63,546 bases of DNA from Nitrososphaeria archaeon. Its GTDB lineage: Archaea; Thermoproteota; Nitrososphaeria; JACIWG01. The stretch is taken from NCBI GenBank assembly GCA_026413865.1, contig JAOAKB010000007.1, positions 1 to 63,546 on the forward strand, given 5' to 3'. Position numbers and translations under genes: made by a program. Each line of letters opens with the position of its first letter. The first letter of the stretch is position 1. The notes below the pieces were generated by a model. It searched no databases and was not told where the DNA came from. It saw nothing but the letters and a program-made list of their open reading frames with translations. Shown piece by piece: positions 51,742 to 61,478 of this stretch.

Positions 51742-54084
51742 TCAAACCTTTTTAATAATACTTCCTTTTGGCGTTTCTTCAACAATTAGCCTCTGTTCGA
51801 ATTCTTCCTTAACCTGTTCTATATGTGTTATAATAAATATTTGTTCAAACACATTTTTAAGTTCCTTTATCCCGTCTATCAATGCTTTCATATTTTCCTG
51901 ATCTAATGGACCGAAGCCTTCATCAACAATCAAAATATTTGGCATACTCTTTCCCTTATATGACGATATTGCTTTCATTGTCGCAAGTCTTATTGCAAAC
52001 CCTAAAATTGTTCTTTCACCTTGGGAAAAATCTTTTATTGACCTAAATGTACTGTCAAGCTTCGACCTATCTCTCGCTCTAACTTCAACATCACCTTCAC
52101 TTGTTAGGCTAATATCAATTTCATACCTTCCACCCTTGAACCTAGAGATAAAGTCTGAAAGGTTCATTTGAACATGTTTAACGAACTCGTCTAAGAATAC
52201 TGTCGGAAAGGCGTCATTCTTAAAGACTTGTTCTTTAATTATAGTGAAAATTTCTTTTCTCTTTAAAAGTTCTTTTTCGTCCTCTTGTTTTTTCTTAAGC
52301 TGCTTTTCTTTTTCCTCAATCTCCTTTAATTTTGTTTTTAACTGTCCTAGTTCAGATTCCCTTTTTCCTTTACTTTCATAAAGATTTCTTATTTCTCGCT
52401 CCTTTTCTTCTATCAACAGTGCTATCTCATGTATTTTTGTTTCTAAATTATTTTTCTCCTTTTCTAAAGGTAAAAGACTTTCTATTTCGTCTTTTAAACC
52501 TTTTTGAGTTAAAATGTTTTCTTCATATTTTTCGTACAAGGACAATGCTTTATTCAATTCTTCCCTTTCTTTATTTGCCCTATTCTGGATTTGAACAAGT
52601 TTTTGTACACTTATGCTAGTTAAGTCTACTTTAATTTCCATAGCATTCTTTTCAAGCAACCCTTTTATTTCATCCAATTCTAGTTTAAGTTTGTTTAAAC
52701 TTCCTTTTGGATCATTTACATATTCCTGAGGAACCCCTTTTATAAGTGATTCAAACCGTTTGTAGGCTTCAGAAGAGCGGCCGTATTCTTTTATTATCTC
52801 ATCAATTTTCTTCTTTAATAATTCCGCCTCCTTTGACAATTCCAAAGCCTTTGAATTGATTTTTTCGACAATTTCAGGATATTCTTTTATTTCATCTTCA
52901 ATTTCTTTAATCAATTCTATTCGCCTTTCTTCATTTAATTCTGTTTTACAAAGTGGACATTTTACACTTTCCTGTAAATCTTTAATGTAAAGTTTTGAAG
53001 CACTATTTTTTGTTTCAAGCTCCATCCTAATTTTTTTGCAATCTTCTATCCCCTTCTCTATCTCACTAACCTTTATTTTCAGAGACTCTTCATCCTTTTT
53101 TATATCTTCAGGTTTTCTATATTCATCTAATATCTTTACTATTTCTATTAAATTTCTAATGTACACTTCTCTTGTATTTCTTTTATCTAGAAGATCTAGC
53201 ATAGCGCCTACTTTTTGCAGTTTTGCATCAATATCATGTATTTGGCGCACTATATCATCTTTTTTTAACCCACCAGCAGTCCTTTCAAATTCCCTTATTT
53301 CTTTATCCAGTTTCTCTTTCTGTTCTTTTAAAAGTTGAAGTTTAGCTAGCGAACCTTGTAGACCATCTAATGCTTTTTGCAAACTTTCTCTTTTTGTTAC
53401 GAGTCCACTTTTTTCTATTTCCTTCTCCTTTAACATTAATTCCAATTTTTTGATCTCTTCTTCCATTTCAGGAATCCTTTTTTCAATATTAGGCTTCTCT
53501 TTAACATCTTTTTCAAGAGTAATTTTTTCTATACCAATTTGCTGAATCCTACTTTCTATACTTTTTATTTCATCACCCGCCTTCTCATAAGCCTTCTTGA
53601 AATCTATTCCAAGAAAATTTAAAAAAAGTTCTCTTCTCTCCCTTGGTTTTCTTTCGCTTAATGTTTCAACCTCCCCTTGAGCTATAACTACTGTATTCAA
53701 GAACGTTCTTACATCCATTCCAAAAAGTCTTTCTATTTCACGCTGAATTTCCCTATATTTTGAAATCTTTTTCCTTTCAATTGTGTCAGTAAATATTGAC
53801 TTTGTGCTTCCATCTGAATATTGTCTTAAAATAATGTACCTTTTTCCTTCATGTTCGAATTCTATACCAATCTTTGCAACCTTATTTTCTAGAGAATAGT
53901 CTTTAAGACTCCTTCCATTAAATTCATTATAGAAAGCTAAAACTGGTATAGTGACAAAGGCTGTTGTTTTTCCAGCACCGTTTGGACCTGTTATTAAAGT
54001 TAGATTATAATCTTCTAAATACAATTCTAGCTTGGGAAAGGTTTTTAGGTTTTCTGCAAAAATTTTTTCAAGCTTCATTTTCAC
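51742..54084 (-). CDS. rad50: DNA double-strand break repair ATPase Rad50
   Basis: This 780-residue SMC-like ATPase has Walker A ITGPNGAGKTTAFVTIP (31-47), long coiled coils, the zinc-hook CPLCKTEL near the middle (about residue 375), a signature FSQGERTILGFAIRLATM and Walker B NILIVDEGFGPLDQ. It is about 100 residues shorter than the Pyrococcus protein, mainly in the coils. With Mre11 it tethers and processes DNA ends. The last gene of the five-gene operon; its ATG overlaps the mre11 stop by 4 nt. Confidence 0.96.
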   Translation of the reverse strand: MKMKLEKIFAENLKTFPKLELYLEDYNLTLITGPNGAGKTTAFVTIPVLAFYNEFNGRSLKDYSLENKVAKIGIEFEHEGKRYIILRQYSDGSTKSIFTDTIERKKISKYREIQREIERLFGMDVRTFLNTVVIAQGEVETLSERKPRERRELFLNFLGIDFKKAYEKAGDEIKSIESRIQQIGIEKITLEKDVKEKPNIEKRIPEMEEEIKKLELMLKEKEIEKSGLVTKRESLQKALDGLQGSLAKLQLLKEQKEKLDKEIREFERTAGGLKKDDIVRQIHDIDAKLQKVGAMLDLLDKRNTREVYIRNLIEIVKILDEYRKPEDIKKDEESLKIKVSEIEKGIEDCKKIRMELETKNSASKLYIKDLQESVKCPLCKTELNEERRIELIKEIEDEIKEYPEIVEKINSKALELSKEAELLKKKIDEIIKEYGRSSEAYKRFESLIKGVPQEYVNDPKGSLNKLKLELDEIKGLLEKNAMEIKVDLTSISVQKLVQIQNRANKEREELNKALSLYEKYEENILTQKGLKDEIESLLPLEKEKNNLETKIHEIALLIEEKEREIRNLYESKGKRESELGQLKTKLKEIEEKEKQLKKKQEDEKELLKRKEIFTIIKEQVFKNDAFPTVFLDEFVKHVQMNLSDFISRFKGGRYEIDISLTSEGDVEVRARDRSKLDSTFRSIKDFSQGERTILGFAIRLATMKAISSYKGKSMPNILIVDEGFGPLDQENMKALIDGIKELKNVFEQIFIITHIEQVKEEFEQRLIVEETPKGSIIKKV

Positions 54085-55376
54085 ATAACCTCCTTCAATA
54101 TTTTTAATGACTCTTTAAGAACTTGTTTTTTCAGTTGTGAATCAATTTGAAGACTTTCGATGTACCTTTTTAGCGCTTCCTCTACCGGCATATTCGTAGT
54201 CTTTAAGCTTATTTGCTCAGTCTGTTCCGTGATTATTTCAAATTTTATGTCAAGATAGCCTTTTTCTAAAAGCATCTCCCTAATCTTGTATTCGTTTAAC
54301 ATCTTTCTCTGTATATCAGAAATTTTTATGAAAACCTTTACACAAGGTGGCAAACTTTTGTCTTTTATCAGACACTTTGCAGAAATATTTTCAACCACTT
54401 CTCCAAGATTCTGTGGCAACGGCATAATTTTGGGGTTCGAATAATTCAGGTGTACAACACAAAGGTCTCGCGTTTTTATAGTTATTGGTTTAGGCACAAG
54501 TTTTCCGTTATCGTCAGAAACAAATATTACACCTTTATCGCTTCTACTAACTTCCCTACCATCTATATATGATGATTCGTCAAATGTTAGCCTAAATATT
54601 GATCCACTATACCAGCATTTTTCTGACCCTATCTGTTGCATCACATGAAAGTGACCTAAAGCTATATAATCGAATGGAAGCCGACATATTTCATTAACTT
54701 CGTAAACTATTTCGTATTTTGAGCCTAAAAAGACTCTTTCTGAACCGGGTATTGCACCCATTATCGGAACATGTGCTATGAGAATATGGTAATCTGCTTG
54801 TACACTATTTTTTAGTTCATTAACCTTCTTCAAGCTCTCTTCCTTCAAACTCCTTATGAAATCCTGCCTTTTTTCGATCCTAGACTTTTCGAATGCTTCC
54901 TTTATATCCTGAACCTCCTTAAACTCCAGATCGCTTGGATAATATGGTAATGCTGTAAAGGATATCTTCTTACCATTTTTTGAATTTATAACAATATTCT
55001 CTATCCTACTTAGATAATGGAAGTACTCTTCTTGTTTGGAGGACAAAAGTATATTATATGTTTTCAGAAGCTCTGAAGAATCTTCCGTGTAAGGCCTATC
55101 ATGGTTGCCTCTGACTATAATGGTGTGTATTCTATTTTCTAAAAGCTGCTTTAGGAACTTAGAAAAGTAATATGATGAGTTTCCAGAAGGAATTATTCTA
55201 TTAAATACGTCACCAGCGATGATAACAGCGTCAACTTCATTCTGTATGGCAATATCCTTGATCTGGTCAAGAGAATAAAGAATATCATTGAATCTTTCAG
55301 TAGCAGCTTTCATACTATACTGTGAAAATATATCTTCACCAATATGAAGATCTGCAGTATGTAATATTTTGACCAA
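54081..55376 (-). CDS. mre11: DNA double-strand break repair nuclease Mre11
   Basis: This 431-residue nuclease has the five metallophosphoesterase motifs: LHTADLHIGED at the N-terminus, IIAGDVFNR near 54, IVRGNHDRPY near 91, LIAHVPIMGA near 198 and LGHFHVM near 239. The C-terminal helices that clamp the Rad50 coils end the protein (LQIDSQLKKQVLKESLKILK). It is downstream of herA with a single-base gap. Confidence 0.96.
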   Translation of the reverse strand: MVKILHTADLHIGEDIFSQYSMKAATERFNDILYSLDQIKDIAIQNEVDAVIIAGDVFNRIIPSGNSSYYFSKFLKQLLENRIHTIIVRGNHDRPYTEDSSELLKTYNILLSSKQEEYFHYLSRIENIVINSKNGKKISFTALPYYPSDLEFKEVQDIKEAFEKSRIEKRQDFIRSLKEESLKKVNELKNSVQADYHILIAHVPIMGAIPGSERVFLGSKYEIVYEVNEICRLPFDYIALGHFHVMQQIGSEKCWYSGSIFRLTFDESSYIDGREVSRSDKGVIFVSDDNGKLVPKPITIKTRDLCVVHLNYSNPKIMPLPQNLGEVVENISAKCLIKDKSLPPCVKVFIKISDIQRKMLNEYKIREMLLEKGYLDIKFEIITEQTEQISLKTTNMPVEEALKRYIESLQIDSQLKKQVLKESLKILKEVM

Positions 55377-55377
55377 T

Positions 55378-57015
55378 TTAATCTTCCTCCAAAAACCTTC
55401 TCACATAATCGCTATTTAATTTAGGCTTAAATTTTTTTTCATACTCTTCTCTTACCTTTTTAATGATATTATTGTAGTCGACTACCTTTATGACCGCAGG
55501 ATATTTTAATGCACTTCCATAGACAAGAAATTCTTGCCTTCTTAGTGCACTAACAAGAGGCTTAAAAAGTTGTGTAAGTTTCAAGCTTGATGTTGCTACA
55601 TCCACGTCTCTTTCTATGCTTGTAGCTCCGACAAAAAAGTTCCATATCATTCCAAAAACGTTTTCATCAATTTGGGAAGGTGTTTGGTCTATTATACCCA
55701 AAACAATTCCTCTCTTCCTTAATTCCCTAGCTATTAATCCAAGTGGACTACTTTCCCTTACTCCCGGATTTAAAAACTTATGCGCTTCCTCAACAAATAT
55801 TACAATCCTATTCTTTATTCCCTCACTTATACTCTTGCCCACATAGGCTTCCCTTAACCTTCTTGAAATATAGTTTACAATGAACATATAAAGTGCTTCG
55901 AGATCACCATATTTTCCAAATGATACTACAACATTCTTTCCATTTTCTAGCTCATGTAAAAGCTCTTGACATGTATCCTCTGTTTCTGAAAACTGTGGTA
56001 AGTTTTTGAATATTGAAAGTCTTCGTGAGAGAGCTCTTAAGCTTGTTATAGTCTGTGGATCGAACTTATCTTTAAGTTCTTGATTTGTGTAGTTGTTAAA
56101 GTTTATAATAGCATCAAACCAGGTTTCATCAATTTCTTGAAGCTTATCTTTAAGCGATTGGAGGTTTAATGCTCCAACACCCGATATTTTTAGCAACTCA
56201 CTTAATGCTATAATGTCCTCAACTTCAATTTGGTTTTTCTTTATCTTAAATTCTCTAGCCAAGGTACCACTCTTAAACTCTTTCTCAATTTCTTCTACAA
56301 GTTCATGGTCAACACAATAGACTTTAAATTCTTCTGGAAAACATTGTGCTACACCAGGCGCTAGAATCGTTTGAGTTGGTGTCTTCAATTTTAACCCATA
56401 TTCGGAATGCATATCAAATATTAGTTGTGTGGTAGGTATATCATCACCATTTAATATAGAGTTTTTTGAGTATAATAGTATGTATGCTGCTAACAAGTTT
56501 CCTAGTACACTCTTTCCAGTTCCAGACTTTCCAAATATTCCGAACGAATTTTGAACCATAACACTAACGTCTAAGGGAACATTATATTCTGATGGTCTAA
56601 CCGTTCCTAGAGGATACCTTTTTTGCCAATCTATTTTACCATAAAATGTTTCTGCAGTACCTTCAGCCAAAAGCTTACACTTTGCAAGATAGTCTGGGAT
56701 TGTTAGAGACTCGTCAACACTACCTCCTGAAGCACATGCTATGGGTATACAGTTAACCTTAGATGTTAAAAGTGTATCAGAAAGTAGACGTTTTGTAAAC
56801 AGCGGTTTTCTTGCCATGTTTACTGCTATAGCCGTGTCACGTGAATCAGCAATAACATCATTTACTATCATAAGATAGTGGCCTCTCTCACCTTCCGCAA
56901 CAAGACAGTATCCAACTTCAATTTCCTCATGCAACTTATTTTGTAGTTGAACTAAAACGCCCTCAGAATATGAACCACCAGCAACAAACCCAACGGTATC
57001 GCTTTCATTACTCAA
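55378..57015 (-). CDS. herA: HerA bipolar DNA helicase/translocase
   Basis: This 545-residue hexameric ATPase of the HerA/FtsK family works with NurA in end resection. An N-terminal HAS-barrel (about 1-100, VGFVAGGSYSEGVLVQLQNK) precedes Walker A GIFGKSGTGKSVLGNLLAAY near 155-175. The Walker B-like IFDMHSEYG, VIFVEEAHKFLNPG, the arginine-finger region LGLIARELRKRGIVLGIIDQ and sensor TPSQIDENVFG follow. Its start overlaps the stop of the small HAS-barrel gene by 8 nt. Confidence 0.96.
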   Translation of the reverse strand: MSNESDTVGFVAGGSYSEGVLVQLQNKLHEEIEVGYCLVAEGERGHYLMIVNDVIADSRDTAIAVNMARKPLFTKRLLSDTLLTSKVNCIPIACASGGSVDESLTIPDYLAKCKLLAEGTAETFYGKIDWQKRYPLGTVRPSEYNVPLDVSVMVQNSFGIFGKSGTGKSVLGNLLAAYILLYSKNSILNGDDIPTTQLIFDMHSEYGLKLKTPTQTILAPGVAQCFPEEFKVYCVDHELVEEIEKEFKSGTLAREFKIKKNQIEVEDIIALSELLKISGVGALNLQSLKDKLQEIDETWFDAIINFNNYTNQELKDKFDPQTITSLRALSRRLSIFKNLPQFSETEDTCQELLHELENGKNVVVSFGKYGDLEALYMFIVNYISRRLREAYVGKSISEGIKNRIVIFVEEAHKFLNPGVRESSPLGLIARELRKRGIVLGIIDQTPSQIDENVFGMIWNFFVGATSIERDVDVATSSLKLTQLFKPLVSALRRQEFLVYGSALKYPAVIKVVDYNNIIKKVREEYEKKFKPKLNSDYVRRFLEED

Positions 57016-57613
57016 TAATGTTCACCACCAAACAAATAAGCTCATCCTCACCCCTAAGATGAAGCATCTTCACTGCACCCTTTAAGAACTCGAAAAATTC
57101 GTTCTCACCCAATAGTGCTTTAACTATTCTAAGATGACTTAAAACAGCTTCAACACCATCTTCACCATAAATCAGATGTAAATAATCGCATGGAATTTTA
57201 AGAAATTCTCTTACATCATCCGGATGCATATTATAAATTTGTGCATGAACTATTGCATGATGCAAATTTGAGGCATGAACAAATTTTCCATCAAAAAATT
57301 CTCCAACAATCACAGCCTCATACGAATTATAAACTCTATCCTTCAATTCAGGCAACGTCCTATCAATTTCTTCCGGCCCAATCTTAAGCCTAGAAGGCCT
57401 TGTAGAGCCAGTTCCAACAATCACAAGTTTAGTATTTGTAACAACCCCAACCAACAAGCTTTCACCATTACTAACAACAACAAACGTTCCCCTTTCAACA
57501 GACTGCATTATAGAATTTCTATAAAGTTCAAACTCCAGCCTCTTATATGTTGAAGAAATAACTTCTCCTATAGAATTTTCTATCAGAAAGTAGTTTCCTT
57601 TAAGCGCACACAT
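57008..57613 (-). CDS. Extra stand-alone HAS-barrel-like protein of the resection operon
   Basis: This 201-residue protein lies between nurA and herA and is not one of the canonical four. Its first 110 residues (IGEVISSTYKRLEFELYRNS; ERGTFVVVSNGESLLVGVVT; EAVIVGEFFDGKFVHAS) look like a HAS-barrel, the beta domain at the N-terminus of HerA. The rest (NMHPDDVREFLKIPCDYLHL; VEAVLSHLRIVKALLGENEF) is helical. It has no ATPase motif. It may be an accessory subunit or a divergent copy of the HerA barrel that mediates NurA contact. It overlaps both neighbours (1 nt and 8 nt), so it is surely co-expressed. Confidence 0.78.
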   Translation of the reverse strand: MCALKGNYFLIENSIGEVISSTYKRLEFELYRNSIMQSVERGTFVVVSNGESLLVGVVTNTKLVIVGTGSTRPSRLKIGPEEIDRTLPELKDRVYNSYEAVIVGEFFDGKFVHASNLHHAIVHAQIYNMHPDDVREFLKIPCDYLHLIYGEDGVEAVLSHLRIVKALLGENEFFEFLKGAVKMLHLRGEDELICLVVNIIE

Positions 57614-58851
57614 TATACAATCCCCCTAACCTTTAACTCACTCTTCTTAGAAAACTTTAATTCAAGATTATATCCATATTTATTGCAAAGTTCTAAGACC
57701 TTATTGTACACGATTTCGTGAACTGCACTCCTGTCCCTTCCAGATAGTACAGCAAGCTCATGTGCCCTAGATAATGTTAAAGGATATCCTCCAGAAAGAA
57801 TAGAGTCAGCAACAACAGCCTTATGTATCAAGTTAACCATATCCTCGTTTTCTTCAAGAAACATTTTAGGAAACTCAACCCTCAACACACTTTCATCAAC
57901 TCTAACATAAAATGCTATAAGGTCGATGTTCAACTTTTCTGCAGATTCGGCGATCACAGGATTAAGTGGCCTAAAATATGGAGTTCTAGAATAATTTTTG
58001 GTTAGAACATTGTAAAGAAAATATTTATCATAAAACGTTTTAAACAACATTTCTTGATCTGAAAATCTATTACAAGTAGAGCATTTGATGTCTTTACATA
58101 ATGTACATTTCAGTCCACAGTTTACAAGCCCTCTATCAAGGCTAAAGTATACTGCCACAGGAATTATATTAAATTCACTAAGCTTTTTAAGATAATTTTT
58201 TAATGAATTAAGAATAAGCTTCCTTCTTTCAATAGTATAGTTTCTGGCATATGATATGGAAAGGGATTCGTCAAGAAATAGTATAAATGGCATATGTTCA
58301 GAAAACTTTTCTTCCAAAAGTTTTAAAGTTAGGTCCCAGTTCCAAATCTGATAATGTTCATCTTCAAAAAGTTTCAGCCCACCATTTTCAAAATAAAGTT
58401 CATCTCCAACTTTAATGTCATCTATAATTTCTTCAAAATGCTTACCATACTTTCTCAAAAATATTGCAACTTGGGTATAAGCATATAATAGATTTAGATG
58501 AAGGTTATGTCTAATTGTACTCGCATCAGATGCACCAACACCAATATCGTTCAAAACTTTATTCACCCATTCAATATTTCTATTCTTATTTTCATTTGGA
58601 CCATCTTCTAAAACAATTTGTCCTTTAAACCATAAATCATCTTCTAAAGGATAAGCAATACTTCCTAAATTACTTATACAACTTATGTCATTAGAGATAA
58701 TTGTTCTAATTTCCTTTGGATCAAGATTAAATGGATTATATGGCTCAAACTTTTCACTTAAATTCTTGTATCCAGAAAGACTTTCAAAAATCTTTTTCTC
58801 CTTTAAAGTCAACTTTTGACTTAGCCTTTGAATAGAAAGTTCCTGAAGCAT
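57613..58851 (-). CDS. nurA: NurA 5'-3' nuclease with extra cysteine cluster
   Basis: This 412-residue nuclease pairs with HerA. The NurA domain has ILFLDESLSISYARN near 190 with D194, FYVRVDESVLRVEFPKM, and GGYPLTLSRAHELAVLSGRD with the late histidine. Two features are unusual: an N-terminal region of about 180 residues before the first motif, and a five-cysteine cluster C245, C249, C252, C257, C260 (CGLKCTLCKDIKCSTC) that could hold zinc or an Fe-S cluster. It heads the operon in the order NurA, HAS-barrel, HerA, Mre11, Rad50. Confidence 0.92.
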   Translation of the reverse strand: MLQELSIQRLSQKLTLKEKKIFESLSGYKNLSEKFEPYNPFNLDPKEIRTIISNDISCISNLGSIAYPLEDDLWFKGQIVLEDGPNENKNRNIEWVNKVLNDIGVGASDASTIRHNLHLNLLYAYTQVAIFLRKYGKHFEEIIDDIKVGDELYFENGGLKLFEDEHYQIWNWDLTLKLLEEKFSEHMPFILFLDESLSISYARNYTIERRKLILNSLKNYLKKLSEFNIIPVAVYFSLDRGLVNCGLKCTLCKDIKCSTCNRFSDQEMLFKTFYDKYFLYNVLTKNYSRTPYFRPLNPVIAESAEKLNIDLIAFYVRVDESVLRVEFPKMFLEENEDMVNLIHKAVVADSILSGGYPLTLSRAHELAVLSGRDRSAVHEIVYNKVLELCNKYGYNLELKFSKKSELKVRGIV

Positions 58852-58911
58852 ACACTATTATTTACTAGGATAAGCTTATAAAAGTTTAAACCCATTTCTA
58901 CTGAAAACAAA

Positions 58912-60018
58912 TCAAAAGAGAGAACCTTTTCTCAAATATCCTATAATACTTTTTACAAAAATATAGGCAATAAAAACCTGTCTTATAATTGCAGACCACT
59001 GGACAGGACTCTCTATACTCCAAGGATTGTTGAAATTGAACATTGGAGTAAACCACCAAAGCAAAATCATAACATTAAAAATGTGTGAAAACATGTATGG
59101 AACATAATTTTTGCAAGAAAGTGCAAAAAAAGGCATTAACATAATCATGTACTGTGGTGGAAACTTAAAACTCGATATTACAAAGGCTGTTAAAACAAGC
59201 CAACACTTATCTACAACATCAACCTTTTCAAGATAATATATTAAATAGGCGAGTATAAACATTAACCCTGCTGAAACACCCTTATTATATTGCTGAAAAA
59301 TTGCAAGCCAACTATCTTCAACAATCCATTCAGCTTGATAAACATAGGGGTAAAGGAAACCGTCAAACTTTACAACCATAAAGTAAATGTTGGGGATAAG
59401 CCAACCCAAAAATGTACAAAAAGTAAAAATTATTTTATCCTTTTTCTCCTTTATGTTTTGTAGCATGTAGGGGAAGGCTAAAATAGGTATTAGCCGGGCA
59501 GCAGCACCTAAACCTAAAAAGATACCAGAATATCTAAAATTCTTCTTCAACAACAAAAGTAGTGAGAGAAGTAAAAAGAATACTCCAAACCAGTCAAAGC
59601 TGTATATGCTATAAAATATGAAAGTTGGAGTGAAAACAGTATACAAGCATATTTTATACACGTCAATATTCCTTTCAACACCAATCCTATAAACTATGTA
59701 AAGACTTCCAAGCATACAAGCAAAGGAGACTAGAGCAAAAACCAAATAATAGCCATAGACATTCCCAGTTAATGTTGCAACATAAAGAACGAGCCCAGAA
59801 AGTGCAGGATATTCAAGATCATATTCAATATAAGGTATCTTTCCCATTCTAATATCATACCTATTCCAGAGAACATCTATAATATCACTATAATATTTAG
59901 GCATCAAAGTAGGAAAATGAATCCAAAAACTTAGAATAAAAAAAGTTATCGCAGAAGATAAAAGAATCACCAATTCCTTATCCTTTAAACCTAAGACATT
60001 ATCCATTAATATTCTCAC
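58912..60018 (-). CDS. GT-C-like polytopic membrane glycosyltransferase (GT87/DUF2029-like)
   Basis: This 368-residue protein has ten or more hydrophobic segments. The first outer loop carries RMGKIPYIEYDLEYPALSGL, where acidic residues in YxDxEYPP-like context are typical of GT-C polyprenyl-phosphate-sugar mannosyltransferases (GT87, DUF2029). A later SGIFLGLGAAARLIPILAFP segment is also common to this family. The sugar donor and acceptor are unknown. It is upstream of nurA on the same strand, 60 nt apart, but functionally unrelated. Confidence 0.82.
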   Translation of the reverse strand: MRILMDNVLGLKDKELVILLSSAITFFILSFWIHFPTLMPKYYSDIIDVLWNRYDIRMGKIPYIEYDLEYPALSGLVLYVATLTGNVYGYYLVFALVSFACMLGSLYIVYRIGVERNIDVYKICLYTVFTPTFIFYSIYSFDWFGVFFLLLSLLLLLKKNFRYSGIFLGLGAAARLIPILAFPYMLQNIKEKKDKIIFTFCTFLGWLIPNIYFMVVKFDGFLYPYVYQAEWIVEDSWLAIFQQYNKGVSAGLMFILAYLIYYLEKVDVVDKCWLVLTAFVISSFKFPPQYMIMLMPFFALSCKNYVPYMFSHIFNVMILLWWFTPMFNFNNPWSIESPVQWSAIIRQVFIAYIFVKSIIGYLRKGSLF

Positions 60019-60394
60019 AATTTTATAATTTATTTAAAGATTTCTTAACTGTAAATTAAATAAAATTTTCTACGATTGATAGCATTATACCATGGTTGTA
60101 GCATTCTTTACAGTAGTTTATAGAAAATTTTATGATTTAAGAATCGATGATTTAAACCCTATATTGAAGTTTTATATCAATGTTAGTTACCTTAACTACA
60201 AAAATTATAATTTATCAACTTCATTTACTAATTCATCTAACAGGGGATCAATATTCTTGTCAAAATCTAGAGAGTAAACAAATTAAAAAAGTTTCTATAA
60301 TTTTGTACTACAAGTACTTACTAAAAAATTTTTTTATTATACAAAATTAAGTGAACGCAATTTAAATATGATAACACAAACATTAATTTATAGC
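60019..60394. other. Intergenic region without a convincing gene
   Basis: A plus-strand frame of 61 codons (60092-60277) exists but has no family features and unusual composition. On the minus strand a frame ending at about 60205 encodes a protein-like tail (FDKNIDPLLDELVNEVDKL) but has a stop upstream and no start codon, so it may be a remnant. The right part is very AT-rich and may hold the terminator of the radical SAM gene. Confidence 0.4.
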
Positions 60395-61417
60395 TTATGA
60401 TAGATTCCTATAAAATTCTATAGGTTTAAGCTCATTAAATTTGCAACCTTTTTCGACCATATGTTTTCTTATATCCAAGCATAAATGACATTTAGAAATG
60501 TAACCTTCAACATTTTCTTTGTAACCAAAATCTTTTACACCCATTTCATATAATATTTTAATGTCTTTTGCTAAGGCTTTAATTATTGGAAGTTCATTCA
60601 AAAATAAACCATTAAATAGTGTTTCAAAATCTTTTAAATTTCCCAAAGATATTCCACCACAATATCCTGGAACATAATTTCCATAATTGTCTATATGAAT
60701 ATGCCAATCTCTAGTAAGTTCATGATAGCATGATTGGCCAAAGAAATATTTTGCAGGATACTTTCTAAAAAGCATGTCTAGTTTGTATACTGCGCGTCCC
60801 ATAGGCAAGAGTTCTATATAGTGTACCCATGTTGGGCCAGCCTTTTTCAAGAATTCTTCGAATGAAAGTGTTGCTTTAATATTTAGCTTTTTGAATAACA
60901 TTCTATAATATTCCTGATAAACCATAAGATTCTGTCTAAAGATTTCATAACCAATATTTATTGTTCTCTCTGTTCTTTCAAATGGAATATATTCTAAAAG
61001 GAATGGGTTAACGCTAACTAGCACACCATCTAAGCCAAAATTTTTTAATTCAATAAGACGATCTCTAACAATATTATCATCGGTGGACCAGAAACAATTT
61101 GTCTCAACAAAAACAGATGGAATATCATATTTTCTAGCAATTTTTACAGCATTAACTAAGAGATTATAGTTTAGAAAAGGTTCTCCTCCAGTAAAATGTA
61201 ATCCAACATTAACACCCACATTCTTTGGATCGAATGAGCTTGAAACTATTGTTTCTGATAACATATAAATTGTGTGCTCAAGCTGTTCTAAACTTATCCA
61301 ATCACTTGACCAATATGGTGAAGAAGCATACATACAATGTTTACAGATACTGGTACATTTGTAAGATAAAATTATGCCAGCCGATTTAGGCCTTGGTATT
61401 AGAAGCTTATCCATCAA
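60395..61417 (-). CDS. Radical SAM enzyme with C-terminal auxiliary cysteine region
   Basis: This 340-residue enzyme has the radical SAM cluster C21-x3-C25-x2-C28 (CTSICKHC) and the SAM-binding GLHFTGGEPFLNYNLL. The C-terminal half carries CYHELTRDWHIHIDNYGNYV, GYCGGISLGNL and CHLCLDIRKHMVEKGC, a SPASM/twitch-like set for an auxiliary Fe-S cluster. Such enzymes often modify peptides or proteins, but no precursor peptide gene was found in the flanks. It is divergent from the DUF4910-like peptidase gene with 61 bp between, which suggests joint control. Confidence 0.85.
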   Translation of the reverse strand: MMDKLLIPRPKSAGIILSYKCTSICKHCMYASSPYWSSDWISLEQLEHTIYMLSETIVSSSFDPKNVGVNVGLHFTGGEPFLNYNLLVNAVKIARKYDIPSVFVETNCFWSTDDNIVRDRLIELKNFGLDGVLVSVNPFLLEYIPFERTERTINIGYEIFRQNLMVYQEYYRMLFKKLNIKATLSFEEFLKKAGPTWVHYIELLPMGRAVYKLDMLFRKYPAKYFFGQSCYHELTRDWHIHIDNYGNYVPGYCGGISLGNLKDFETLFNGLFLNELPIIKALAKDIKILYEMGVKDFGYKENVEGYISKCHLCLDIRKHMVEKGCKFNELKPIEFYRNLS

Positions 61418-61478
61418 ACCTTTATTTTAAATAGACTAAAATAAATATTATTATATTCTCTTTATGTAAGCTAAATGA

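Noticed and set aside
60092-60277. 61-codon plus-strand frame in the gap before the radical SAM gene
   Set aside because: No recognisable features; composition (many Tyr, Asn, Ser) is what random AT-rich DNA gives. A competing protein-like frame exists on the other strand.
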